From positions 35,026-58,558 of the forward strand of contig LNKV01000115.1 in assembly GCA_001465935.1 (NCBI GenBank): a DNA stretch of 23,533 nt, read 5' to 3'. The DNA comes from Clarireedia homoeocarpa. Taxonomy: Eukaryota; Ascomycota; Leotiomycetes; Helotiales; Rutstroemiaceae. The position numbers and the translations under genes are program-made. The notes beneath the pieces were generated by a model. The model did not search any database, was not told the origin of the DNA, and saw only the letters and a list, made by a program, of their open reading frames with translations. Shown here in pieces: positions 1-12,600 of this stretch; position 1 is the stretch's first letter; the number at the start of each line of letters is the position of its first letter.

Positions 1-3000
1 TATAATAATCTATAATAATATATTCTTATATATAAGTCGGAACTAATAATAAATAAAATAAACTAGATATTTTATTTTTTAGAATTAAACTTCGATAATA
101 TATATAGTAATTATAAATATATATAATAATATTATTCTTTATAAAGTATTAGTAATAATACTTTTTAAAAAATAAGTAAGTCTTTCTAATATCTAAATAA
201 ATTATAATAATAAAGTTATATACTTTATAAATAAGAAGAGTTTTTAAGTTCTTAGTATTAGAGATAATAAAGTGGTTTTTATAAAATAATAAATCTTCTT
301 TAACTTTAAACTTAGATTTAGATTTTAATTCTCTTTGATTTACTATAATTTATAAAATTTACAAAGAATTATAATTATAATTTACTTATAAAATATAAGT
401 AACTAGATTAATAAAACTTATAGAATTTATAAGAGTATTTACTTCGAGAGTAGATTCGTTAAAATAATTATATATATAGAAAGTTAAAATCTAAAGATCA
501 AGTTTCTTATCTTTAAATATTTACTAGATATATTATTTTTTTTTTAGATTTATTTTAGAAATCTAATTTATTCTCTTTCTAAATAAAAATATTTATTATA
601 AAGTTGTTTTTATCAGAGCGATATATAATAAGAAAATAATAATTAATTAGAAATTCAATCTATTAAATTTACTAAATATTAAGTACTTTAGTTATTATAA
701 AGTATTCTAAGATTTTATAATTAATATAAACTCGGATCTAGTATAAAGTACTTATTAGCTTAATATACTAATATGAGAATAACTTTATAATTATAAGTAT
801 TTCTTTATTATAAACCTTATAATTAAATTTAATTAGTTATATTATTTTTAAGAAATATATAATTAAAAACTAGTTATTATTATATTTCTAAGATAATATA
901 TTTATTATAACTCTGTTCGATATATTAGTTTTAAATATATAAAAAAAGATTATAGTTATAATATTATAAGAATAAAGTAGAGATTAATATTTTTTTAAAT
1001 ATATTAAATAATTATTAATAATTAGTATCGAAGTTAAAGTAAGTTATAACTTTTATTAATTTAATAAAAAACTTTATAATTATACTAAAATCGTAGATAA
1101 ATTATTAATAAAAATTATAGAAGTTTAAAAAGGATTGAATATCTTTTATAATAGTTAGATATCTTTATTCTTTAATAATAATAACTTTTTCGAGATCAAC
1201 TTCGATATTATCGATCGAGATAATAAAATTAAAATACTTTATATATTTAATATCGAACTTATATTTTTTAAGATTAGTTTATAAACTAGTATTCTTAAGT
1301 TTTTAAAGTATTTAAATAATATAAACTATATACTTAAGTTTATTTTTCAAGTAAATTAAAATATTATTAAAGTAAGTAATATAAAAAATATTAAGAAAAT
1401 TAAATAAAATATTATTTATATAATATTAATATATAACCGAGCTATTAGTTAATTTAAAAAATATAACCTTATATTTATAAATATTATATCGAATTCGAAA
1501 TATAGTATATTCTTTAAAGACTAAGTTTATATAAATATAATAGAATATTTAATAGATATCTAGTTTAGTAAAAACTTTTATTTTTAAAAACTTAATTAAA
1601 ATCTTATTAATAAATAAAAATAGATATCTATTCTTATAAATAAAAGTATTTAAAACTTGAAAATTAATATATAAATAAAAGAAACTATTAAATTTTTTTA
1701 TAAATAAAATAGAAGTTATAAAGAGTATTTAATTTAGTTTAATAAAGCTTTTAAATAAGTTATCTATAATATATTCTTTAATTGTTTTTAACTCTTTTAA
1801 TAATATCTTATAAAAAAAGTTATATTTAAAAACTTTTTCTTTATTACTCTCTAATTAGATCTTATAATTATATAAGTAATAAGATAGAAAGAGGTTAAAT
1901 TTAGACTTCGAAAATATATATATATATATACTATATATTTAGTTAATATAAGTAGTTTAGTATTAATATTTATAAGAGAGTATATAATAATAAAATAATT
2001 AGTTAAAGTTAATAATTATATAATTAAAATAGTTAAATCTTATTTAGATATTTACTACTCTATTTACTAATTAATAAGATTATCGACCTTTTATAAAGTA
2101 ATTATAAAGAGCTTATTATTATTATCTTTTTTATAAATATAGTTTATTATTATAATAGAAATTATATATATCTTTATAATATTTAACTTATATTATAAAG
2201 AAGGGATCTAGAGAGATTTTAAAAGTTTTTTAGATTTAGTATTAAATATAAAAACTATAAATTTAATTTATTTTAGTTTTTTTTTTATATAAATAATAGA
2301 ATATTTAATCTAAGTCTTATAAAATAAATTATTTATAATTAAAATAGTTTTGTTTTTAATAAAGAAAACTAAATATTTATTTAAAATATTAAATAGAGTT
2401 ACTTCGAGGTAAAATAATAAATATATAATAGATAAATTTAATATTTTTCTATTTATATATTACTTTTTAATAATAATTATATTAATAAAAAATAACTTTT
2501 TCTAATAAATTTTTAAGTTTAGATTATTCTAATTAAATTTTTAATCTCGATACTTTATATTAGTTTAATAGACTTTGTTTATTACTTTAAACTTATATAA
2601 ATAAATCTTAATATTATAAGTTCTTATATATATTTAGAAGATAAATAAGTCTTTAAATTAAATAAAACGTTTTTAAATATAATTAATTAATACTCGATTC
2701 TTAGTAAACTATTTATATCTTAGTATTATTATATATATATTTAAATAAATAATTAGAAAAAAGATAAATAATTAGATATAACTATTAATTATAAAGTTTA
2801 TTAAAATATAATAGATAATTAGAAGTTTACTCTAATTATTATATCTTTTAATTTATAAAAGTATTTTCAAGTATTTAATTATAAACTTAAGATTATAATA
2901 AAATTATTATAAAAAAGAAATATCAATTAGTATAAAACTATTTATTTTAAAGTTAATAAAAGTTTTAGTTTAATAGAAAATATTATTTTTTACTAGTTTA

Positions 3001-3240
3001 TATAATATTATTATATAGTTTCTATTTATTAATTTAATTAAATCTAAGTATTTTATATTTTTTAAACTATCTAAAAAGAAGTTTTTATTTAGATATTATT
3101 TTTTACTTAGTCTACTTCTAATTACTTTATATAAATTATAACTTTAGTTTAAATTTTAGTTAAGATATTATCCTCTTTCTCTATTTTCTTTATTATATCT
3201 TTATAAAACTTATACTTAACTTTATTTACTATATAATAAG
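1..3240 (-). mobile_element. Ty3/gypsy retrotransposon fragment, minus strand, cut by window edge
   Basis: Read on the minus strand, this stretch carries decayed Ty3/gypsy pol with RT to the right and RNase H to the left, so integrase and one LTR would lie beyond position 1. It is a different family from the plus-strand elements: its RT reads DDILIYSENE-like, theirs DDILIF. The right boundary is uncertain. I stop at ~3240 because a different local composition starts there, with TATAATAAGGGG followed by a GA-rich run (about 3257-3277). Gag and protease should lie around 1900-3240, but I could not recognise them securely. No LTR or target duplication was found. It is heavily RIP-mutated. Confidence 0.72.
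560..1880 (-). pseudogene. RIP-degraded reverse transcriptase and RNase H (Ty3/gypsy pol)
   Basis: Seen on the minus strand, in order: a region ~1880-1690 resembling the RT N-terminus (LKELKTIKEYI, then LFKSFIKLN, like ELxxxxxYIxxNLxKGFIxPS). Next is the RT catalytic box at ~1351-1389, reading TYFNNILIYLKNK, i.e. YLDDILIY with both aspartates now asparagine (the DD codons are 1363-1368). Then KKYKFDIKYIKYFNFIIS at ~1250, the KCxF...FLGHxIS motif, and DIQSFLNFYNFY at ~1105-1143, matching the SFLGFxNFYRRFI connection. RNase H follows, with ETNIS (from ETDAS) near 930 and FNYKVYNKEIL near 800, ending with YRSDKNNFI at ~600-625 (the YRPGKxNxxAD tail). Stops and D-to-N changes make it non-functional. 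No gene symbol is warranted. Confidence 0.85.
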
Positions 3241-4338
3241 GGGTTTAAACTCGAGCGAGAGTAAGAGAGAGAGAGCTTTAAATAAAGCTATTAACTAATA
3301 AGATAGTCTTTTAGTTAAAAGAGAAGTAATATAATATATTAGAAAATAAAGTTAACTATCTTATAAATAAATAGAGTAGTAACTAGAGTATTAAATTAGC
3401 TTTAAAATATTTACTAACTTTTAATATAAGTAGTTATATAATCTCGATAACTTATTATAGTCGCTATTATTTTAATAGAGATTTATTAAACTTACTTACT
3501 TATTATAATATTAATATTATCTATATCTAAGTACTAAAATATTTATATATCGACTTTATAATTCTCGCTTTCTAAACAATTTATAAGTAAATATATTCGA
3601 TAATTATTATTTAGTTTTTTAATAAGATTTTAGTATTTATTCTTTAAGTTAATTTTATTAATAATATTTATTAAAAGTTCGAACTATTAATAAAATAACT
3701 TGAAAAGCTAACTTTCAAGTTAAATAAAGTATATATATATATTTTAGATATATTAGTATTCAATCGGATTTATTAAAAAAATTAATTATTTTATTAATTA
3801 TTTACTCGAATATAATATTATCTTAAATATATAATCTTTTATAATATTCAAAAACTAAACTTTCTAATTAGTTTAATATAAATAAATATTTAATATTATT
3901 ATTAATAAAGTTATATTTATACTAGTTAATTCGATCTATAATAAACTTTCTTTATAATTAAATAATAAGTTTTTTTCTATTAAAGAGTTTATTAATTAAA
4001 TATAAAACTTTAAATAATATATAGTTAAATACTATTAAAATTATATTATTTTAATATAAAAGAGTAAATAGTTATAAACTATATAACTAATATAATAATA
4101 ATAGTTAAAAAGTATTAGATAAATTATATTTAATTATTAGTTAAAGTAATAACTGTTTTTTAATTTAATTTATTAATATAGTATATTTAGTATTTTAAAT
4201 TACTAATTATATTTAGAATTAAATTTATATTTTAATTATTTAAATTATTAATATAATTATTAAGTTAATTGATAATATAGTTAAAAGAGCTTTTTAAATA
4301 ATTTTATCTTTAGTCTTACTTCGATATCGATAGTTATC
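3241..4338. other. Unassigned AT-rich flank left of the nested insertion
   Basis: There is no gene I can support here. The segment begins with GGGG and a short GA-rich run, and is otherwise RIP-type AT-rich DNA. It is contiguous, across the outer insertion, with 18376 onward: the 5 bp ending at 4338 (TTATC) are duplicated at 18371-18375. Part may be the right LTR of the minus-strand element, or an older repeat. A plus-strand frame with Q/W-type stops can be followed from about 3745 through the target site, but its stop density (~16%) is no better than chance. Confidence 0.5.
4334..4338. repeat. Target site duplication (left) of outer element
   Basis: TTATC immediately precedes the outer 5' LTR and is repeated exactly at 18371-18375 after the outer 3' LTR. 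Five-bp duplications are typical of Ty3/gypsy integrases. Confidence 0.9.
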
Positions 4339-4943
4339 TATTATAACCTAGTTACGTAGCGATTAAAGGACTTTAAGCTTAGAAGATATATACTGTACTA
4401 AGGGTCTAAAACCTTAATACTAATATAATATAATATATAGAAGTTTATAAATTTAGGTATTAAGTAAAAGAAGAAAAGTACTTTAATAGATAATAGTATT
4501 TATAAAATAAGTAGTATTCTAGAAAGAAGAGTATTTAGAAAATAAAAGATACTCTATAGAAAGAAGTATTTAAATAAAGAAAAATACTTTAATTAGAATT
4601 AGTACTTTTAGTAGAACTTTTAATTAGAAAGTATATAACGATTTACTAGTTCTATTAATACTATTAAGAATTTTATTAATAGATCTAATAGAACTAATAG
4701 AATTAATAAGATATATAAAGAATAAAGATCTATATAAATAGATAGTATTTCTTATAATATATAAAGTTTTATATTTAATTTAATTAATTAATTTCAATTA
4801 TTATTTATTATCTACTATTATATTTATCGATTTTTTATATAATCGCTAATATTAAATCTATAATAGTACTCTCTATCTTCGACTAATAGTATTTAGTCTC
4901 TTAACTATTTTTATATAACTTAGAAGAATAAGTATTTATAATA
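4339..4943 (+). repeat. Outer element 5' LTR (605 bp)
   Basis: It begins TATTATAAC (RIP-altered from TGTTATAAC) and ends TTTATAATA (from ...GTAACA), i.e. TGTTA...TAACA termini. It aligns end to end with 17766-18370 at identical length. The U3 contains an AATAGA/TTAATA-rich imperfect inverted repeat at about 4640-4715 that is absent from the inner LTRs. A TATA-like TATATAAATAG lies just after it (~4732), followed by an AATTAATTAATTTCA stretch near 4783 shared by all four LTRs. Confidence 0.92.
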
Positions 4944-5099
4944 CTTTAAATATTATTATTACTTTATATACTAAATCGATATAATTTATAACAACGTTAT
5001 TATAACCGGACCTTTAGCTTAGTTAATAGTAATACCTACTATTAATCTAATTAATATCTTTATATTCTAGAATAACTATAATAGCGACGTTGATATAAA

Positions 5100-8000
5100 C
5101 TAAGAGAATATAGATAATAATAATAATAACAAGCTAAAGAAGTTAAAACTCTAAGAAACTCTAAAAGTTATATTACTAGATAAATATAGTAATAATAAAA
5201 AAAAGCTAGATACTTTCTTCTTATAATTAGGAATATACTTTAAATTTAATATTAATAAATTCACTACTCGAGATATTAGAAGTCTCTAAACTGCTTCTTA
5301 CTTTAAAGACAAAGTATTTAAATAGATTGAATTATTTCTATCTAATTACTTCGAGAATAGTTCAGATCCTAGTAGAATAATATTAATTATTATAATTATT
5401 TTTAGAAGTTTCGAAGAATTCTATAAAGAAATATAATAAGTATTTAAAGATATTAATATTATATAAACTATTAAAAGAAAACTACTTACTTTTTAATAAA
5501 TAAGATTAATAATTAATTATATTATAGAATTCCGAAAGTATAGAAACTAAACTAATTAGAATATTATAGTACTTTTAAACTATTATATACTAGGCTTATA
5601 AAATAATATTAAACTCAAACTTTTATATAAAGACTCTATTAATAATATAAATAACTTAATTAAAGAAACTATTTAAATCGATAATCACGAGTATAAATTC
5701 TAATAAGAATTATATTTTATTAATAATTAGCGATTTTACTTTTATTAATTAAACGAGAAATACTTAAGAAACTTAAGAAGATAAAATTATAAAGAAGAAA
5801 CTTATAGTGACTTTATAGAATTAGATATTATAAACTTATAAAATAACTTTTTTATAAAAGAAAAGAACTATTAATAAGAAAAAAAACTTTATTTTAAATA
5901 TAGATTCTTAAGATACTAAGTAAGAGACTATTAAAAGAAATTATAAAAATAGAAATTAAAAGAAAATAACTAGAAAGGAAAGAAGTAGTTTAAAACTATA
6001 ATAAGTAAAGATAATTATTAAAATAAAAATATATTTAGATATCAATTAAATATAATAACTAAATAAAATAAACCGGATTATATAATACTATTATAGATAG
6101 TCTATTATAATAATAATTGTTTAATATACTAGTTAAATAAAGATAGTATAAGATAGTATCTTAAAAAACTAAAAAGTTATTAATCAAACAAAGTACTCGA
6201 TTTATTATAGATAAATAAGAAATAGACTATTAAAGAAAATAATATTTAGGAAATCAGAATTTAGATTTATCTAAATCGAATAGTTAAATATTACGATTAT
6301 ATAAGAACTTCTAAATTTAAAGTAAGTAAGACTTATAAACTTATATATAAAGATAATAAGTATTTCAAATAGAAATAGTTTAAAATAAATAAGACTTATT
6401 AGAAATTTTCTAAAAACGACTTTAAAGATATTAAACTCTAAGTTAAATAATACTAGATAATATTTTACTACTTGTAAATAATATAATTATAAAAATAGAT
6501 TGGAAATAAAAAAAATATTTATATAAAATAACTAGTATATAAATTCTTAATAAAAGACTAAATATACTATATTAAATCGGTTAATAAAGAAGTTAGATTC
6601 TAGTAAAATATATTTATTATAGAGCTTTATTATAAAATACTTTGTAATAATTAGAAATAACTTGTAATAAAGTTAAGAGAGTTAGTTAGAGAACTAAGAG
6701 CTACTTTAAAGTTAGAATAAATTCTTTATAAAATATATATAAATAAGTAGATACTTCAAGCTATAATAGATTTAAGAGTAATAAAAAATTTTATAATATT
6801 AAAAACTATAATATCAATAAACTTATAAATTCTTAGAAAATCAATTCTATATAAACTTACTCTTACTAATAGATAACTAGCTAAAAAAAATAAAATAATT
6901 CGTTATAAAACGAAAGAATTTATAATATAGTTAAGTTAGTATTCTAAGTAAATAAGAATAGATTTAGTATTACTAAGTAAATACTAGATAATCCTAAGAA
7001 TACTATAACTAAGAAGCTATAATCTATATATTAACTAGATTATAAGAACCTTAAAGTTAGATAAATATAAATATAAAATAAAAATTATATAGAGTTCTAT
7101 AAAACTAATATACTAATATAAAATATAATAAAAAAAACTATAAAAGTTAAAAGCGAATAGTATCTTAGATATAGAATATTTAATTTAGAATCTATTATTA
7201 AAGTATATACTAATAGTATATAAGAAATATATTAATATCTTCAAGGAAAAAACTAATAAAGATACTTTATTGAAATACTAGCTTTAAGATTATAAAATAA
7301 AATTAATTAATAAAAAAGAATTACTATTTTTATTAATTATACTATAGTTAATAGAAAAGTTAGAAGTACTATAAAATTATATTAATAAAATATTAGTAAA
7401 AGGATTTATTAAATAATTACAATTGTTAACTAAAGTATTAATCTTCTTTATATTAAAGAAAAAGAAGGATAAACTTAGACTAATAGTTGATTATCGGAAA
7501 CTTAATAATATTACTTTTAAAAATTAATATTTATTACTATTAACTAATAAATTATAAGATTATTTTAAGTAAATTAAATATTTTACAAAGTTAGATTAAA
7601 GATTAAGATTTAATCTAATTCGAATTAAAGAAAGAGATAAATAGAAAATAATATTTTAATATAAATATAGATATTACTAGTATAAAGTTATACTTTTTAA
7701 TTTAATAAATATATTAATTATATATATACAATTAATTAATAATCTATTAAGAAGATACTTTGATAAATATTATATAGTATATCTAAATAATATTCTGATC
7801 TTTATAGAAACTCTCGAAGAATATATTAAAGTAGTTTAAGATATATTAAGAATTTTAATAAATATAAATATTTTACTAAAACTTTAAAAATACAAGTTTT
7901 ATATTATTAAAACAAAGTTTCTAGAATATATTATTAATATAAAAGAATTTAAAATAAGCTTAAACAAAGTTAAAGAAATTCTAGAATAAAAGTAATTTAT

Positions 8001-8902
8001 AATTATTAAAAAGATATAATTATTCTTTAAGTTTATAAACTTCTATAAACGATTTATTAAAAACTATTTAAAGATAACTATTTTATTTAATAAATTAACT
8101 AAGAAAGATCGATAATATAAATAGAATAAAATAATATAAAAGATATTTAATATATTTAAATAAGTTTTTATATAAACTCTAATCTTTATTATATTCGATC
8201 TAGAATTATTTATTATAATAGAAACTAATATATTAGATTATATACTAAAAGTAGTTCTAAGCTAACTAAGTAAAAATAAAAAATTATAATCAGTTATATA
8301 TTATTCGAGGAAACTATTATTAGTAAAATTGAATTACGAAATATATAATAAAGAATTATTTATAATTATTAATATATTTCGAGAATAGAGAGTATATCTT
8401 AAAGAACTTAAATATATAGTTTAGATATACTTAGATTATAAGAACTTGATTTACTTTATAATAATTAAGATTTTAAACTAACAATAAATATATTAAATAA
8501 AAATATTAATTATATATAACTTTAAAATCTTATATATTAAAGAAAAAGAAAATATTAGAATAAATATTCTAAATAAGAAACCTGAATATTTAGAAAATAA
8601 AATCTATAAATCTTATATAATATTCTAATAAGAAAAAGATTCGCTAATATTCAATTCTCTATAACTAGCTATAATAATAATATTTTATAATAATTATCTA
8701 GAAAAAGAAGTATAGAAATATTATAAAAATAATTCTATTATAAAAAGAATATTAGAGAAACTAAATAAAAGATTTATAATAATAAATAATATTATATACT
8801 TTTATAAAAAGATATATATACTTTTAAACTTAATTAAGAAGTTTATTTAAGAATAATATAAACTACTAGCTTATAGATATTAAAGAATTACGAAAATATT
8901 TA
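5100..8902 (+). pseudogene. Outer element gag-pol, 5' portion (Gag, PR, RT, RNase H, start of INT)
   Basis: Gag starts to be readable at about 5176 (LDKYS...ELDTFF with a retrotransposon-Gag fold region downstream). The protease active site is at 6769 (D-L-R-V-I-K-N, from DSGATEN). The RT catalytic box at ~7777-7800 reads VYLNNILI, with both DD codons now AAT. The RNase H start ETNILDYIL (from ETDASDY-L) is at 8221. The segment ends at 8902 inside the integrase HHCC zinc finger, where the inner element interrupts it. It continues at 15901. Many in-frame TAA/TAG replace Q or W codons, so the product is dead. All assignments rest on co-linear motifs shared with the inner copy. Confidence 0.88.
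8898..8902. repeat. Target site duplication (left) of inner element
   Basis: ATTTA directly before the inner 5' LTR; the identical ATTTA follows the inner 3' LTR at 15896-15900. Confidence 0.9.
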
Positions 8903-9488
8903 TATTATAACTTGATTATATAGCGACTAAAGGACTTTAAACTCAGAAAATATATATTGTATTAAGGGTCTAAACCTTAATACTAATATAATATAATATA
9001 TAGAAGTCTGTAAGTTTAGGTATTAAGTAATAAAAAGAGAAAAGGTACTTTAATAGATAAGAGTATTTATAGAACAAACGGTACTCTATATAAAAAGTAT
9101 CTAGGAAATAAAAAGTACTTTACAGAAAGTAGTACCTAGACGAATAAAAATACTTTAGTCGGGATTAGTATTTTTAGTAGAACCTTTAGTTAATAAAATA
9201 TATAATATAGCTATTCTAATTATCTTAGCTAGACTAGATAACTAAGATAACTAGAATAACTAGAGAATAAAAGTTTATATAAGTAGATAGTATTTTCTAT
9301 AGTATATAGAGCTTTGTATTTAATTTAATTAATTAATTTCAGTTACTATTTATTACCTATTATTATATTTATTGATTCTTTATATAATCGCTAATATTAA
9401 ACCTATAATAGTACTCTCTATCTTCGATTGTTAGTATTTAGTCCTCTGACTACTTCTATATAACTTAGAAGAACAAGTATTTATAATA
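8903..9488 (+). repeat. Inner element 5' LTR (586 bp)
   Basis: Starts TATTATAAC and ends TTTATAATA; aligns along its full length with 15310-15895. A U3 block at about 9201-9264 forms an imperfect inverted repeat built on CTAGTTAT/ATAACTAG units, unlike the outer LTR. TATATAAG at 9276-9283 is the likely promoter TATA box, followed by GTAGATAGTATT, also found in the other LTRs. The PBS should begin at 9489 (CTTTAAATATTATT), but RIP and my lack of a tRNA reference prevent naming the primer. Confidence 0.92.
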
Positions 9489-9639
9489 CTTTAAATATTA
9501 TTATTACTTTATATATTAAATCGATATAGCTTATAACGATACTACTATAGTTAGATCTCTAGTCTAACTAGTAGTAATATCTACTGTTAATCTAGCTAAT
9601 ACTTTTATACTTTAGAATAACTGTAATAGTGATATCGAT

Positions 9640-12600
9640 ATAAACTAAGAGAATACGGACAATGATAGTAATAATAAGTTAAAAGAGCTAAGACTTTAAG
9701 AAACTCTAAAAGTTGTATTACTAGATAAGTATAGTAGTAATAGAAAAGAACTAGATACTTTTTTTTTATAGTTAAGAATATATTTTAGATTTAATACTAA
9801 TAAATTTACTACTCGAGATACTAGAAGTCTCTAAGCTATTTCTTACTTTAAAAGCGAAGTATTTAAATAGATTAAACTATTTCTATCTAATTACTTCGAG
9901 AATAGTCTAAACCTTAATAGAATAATATTAATTACTATAATTATTTTTAGAAGTTTCGAAAGATTCTATAGAGAAATACAAAAAGTATTTAAGGATATTA
10001 ATATTATACGAACTATTAAAAAAAAGCTATTTACTTTTTAATAAATAGGGTTAATAATTAACTATATTATAGAATTCCGAAAGTATAGAAACTAAATTAA
10101 TTAAAATATTATAGTATTCCTAAGCTATTATATATTAGGCTTATAAAATAGTATCAAACTCGAACTCTTGTATAAAGACTTTATTAATAATATAAATAAT
10201 CTAATCGAAGAAACTATTCGAATCGATAATCGTAAGTACGAATTCTAATAAGAATTATACTTTACTAGTAATCAATAACCCTACTTCTATTAATTAAATA
10301 AAAAGTGTTTAAGAAATCTAAGAAGACGGAATTATAAAGAAGAAACTTATAATAACTTTATAGAATTAGATATTATAAACTTATAAGATAATCTTTCTAT
10401 AGAAGAAAAGAACTACTAATAAGAAAAGAAACTTTATTTCAAATATAGATTCCTAGGATACTAAGTAAGAAACTATTGAAAGAAGTTATAAGAATAGAAA
10501 CTAAAAGGAAATAATTAGAAAAGAAGAAAGTAGTTTAAAACTATAGTAAGTAAAGATAATTACTAAAACAAGAATATATTTAGATATCAATTAAATATAA
10601 TAACTAAATAAAACGAACCGGATTATATAATATTATTATAGATAGCTTGTTATAATAATAATTATTTGATATACTAGTTAGATAAGGATAGTATAAGATA
10701 GTATCTTAAAAAACTAAAAAAAGGTTATTAATTAAATAAAGTACTTAATTTATTATAGATAAATAAGAAATAGATTGTTGAAGAAAATAATATTTAAAGA
10801 GTCAGAGTCTAGACTTATCTAAATCGAATAGTTAAATATCACGATTATATAGGAACTTCCGAACTTAAAGTAAGTAAGACTTATAAACTTATATATAAAG
10901 ATAATAAATATTTCGAATAGAAATAGTTTAAAATAAATAAGATTTATTAGGAATTTTATAAAAACAATTTCGAGGATATCGAACTCTAAGTTAAATAATA
11001 CTAAGTAATATTTCGCTATTTACAAATAATACAGTTATAGAAATAAGTTGGAAACAAAGGAAATATTTATATAGAATAATTAGTATATAAATTCTTAGTA
11101 GAAAGCTAAGTATACTATACTAAATCAGTTAGTAAAGAAGTCAGACTCTAGTGAAATATACTTACTATAAAGCTTTATTATAAAACACTTTATAATAATT
11201 AGGAATAATTTATAGTAAAGTCAAAAAGGTTAACTAGAAAGCTAAAAGCTACTTTAGAGTTAGGATAGATCTTTTATAAAGTATATATAAATAAATATAT
11301 ACTTCGAGTTATAATAGACTTAGAAGTAATAGAAAATTTTATAGTATTAGAAGTTATAATATCAGTAAACTTATAAATTCTTAGAAAATCAGTTTTATAT
11401 AAACTTACTTTTATTAATAGATAACTAGTTAAAAGAGATAGAATAATTTATTATAAAACGAAAGAATTTATAATATAGCTAGATTAGTATTCTAAATAGA
11501 TAAAAATAGATTTAATACTTCTAGAAGGATACTAGATAATTCTAGGAATACTATAGCTAAAAAGCTATAATTTATATATCAACTAGGTTATAAGAACTTT
11601 GAAGTTAGATAAGTATAAGTATAAAACGAAATTTATATAAGGTTCCGTGGAACCGATATACTAATATAGAATATAGTAGAAAAAACTATAAAAACTGAAA
11701 GCGAATAATACTCTGGATATAGGATATCTAGTTTAGGATCTATTATTGAAGTATATACTAGTAGTATATAAGAAATATATTAATATCTTCAAGGAAAAAG
11801 CTAATAGAGATACTTTACTAAAATATCAGTTTTAGGATTATAAGATAAAATTAGTTGATAAAAAAGAATTACTATTTTTATTAATTATATTATAGTTAGT
11901 AGAGAAGCTAGAAGTATTATAGAAATATATTAACGAGATATTAGTAAAAGGATTTATCGAATAATCACAATTATTAATTAGAACGCCGATCTTCTTTATA
12001 TTAAAGAAAGAGGAGAATAAACTTAGATTAATAGTTGATTATCGGAAATTTAATAATATTACTTTTAAGGATCGATATCTATTACTATTAGCTAATAAAC
12101 TATAAGATCGCTTTAGATAGATTAAATATTTTATAAAGTTAGATCAAAGATTAAGATTTAATTTAATTCGAATTAAAAAAAGAGATAAATAGAAAATAGT
12201 ATTTTAATATAGATATAGATATTATTAATATAAAGTTATACTTTTTAGCTTAATAAATATACTAATTATATATATATAATTAGTTAATAATCTATTAAGA
12301 AGATACTTTAATAAATATTATATAGTATATCTAGATAATATTCTAATCTTTATAGAAACTCTCGAAGAATATATCAAAGTAGTTTAGAATATATTAGAAA
12401 TTTTAATAGATATAAATATCTTATTAAAGCTTTAAAAATATAAGTTTTATATTATCGAAACAAAGTTTCTAAGATATATTATTAGTACAGAAAAACTTAA
12501 GATAAACTCAAATAAAGTTAAAGAAGTTCTAGAATAGAAACAACTTATAATTATTAAGAAGATATAATTATTCCTTAGATTTACGAACTTTTATAAACGA

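Noticed and set aside
9201..9264. CRISPR-like regular short repeats in the U3 blocks
   Set aside because: Units are imperfect, partly inverted, with no unique spacers, and lie inside eukaryotic LTRs.
10640..10700. Gag-type CCHC zinc knuckle (C-Y-N-x...)
   Set aside because: Only the first cysteines could be reconciled; the final C of CX2CX4HX4C does not fit, so it is not called.
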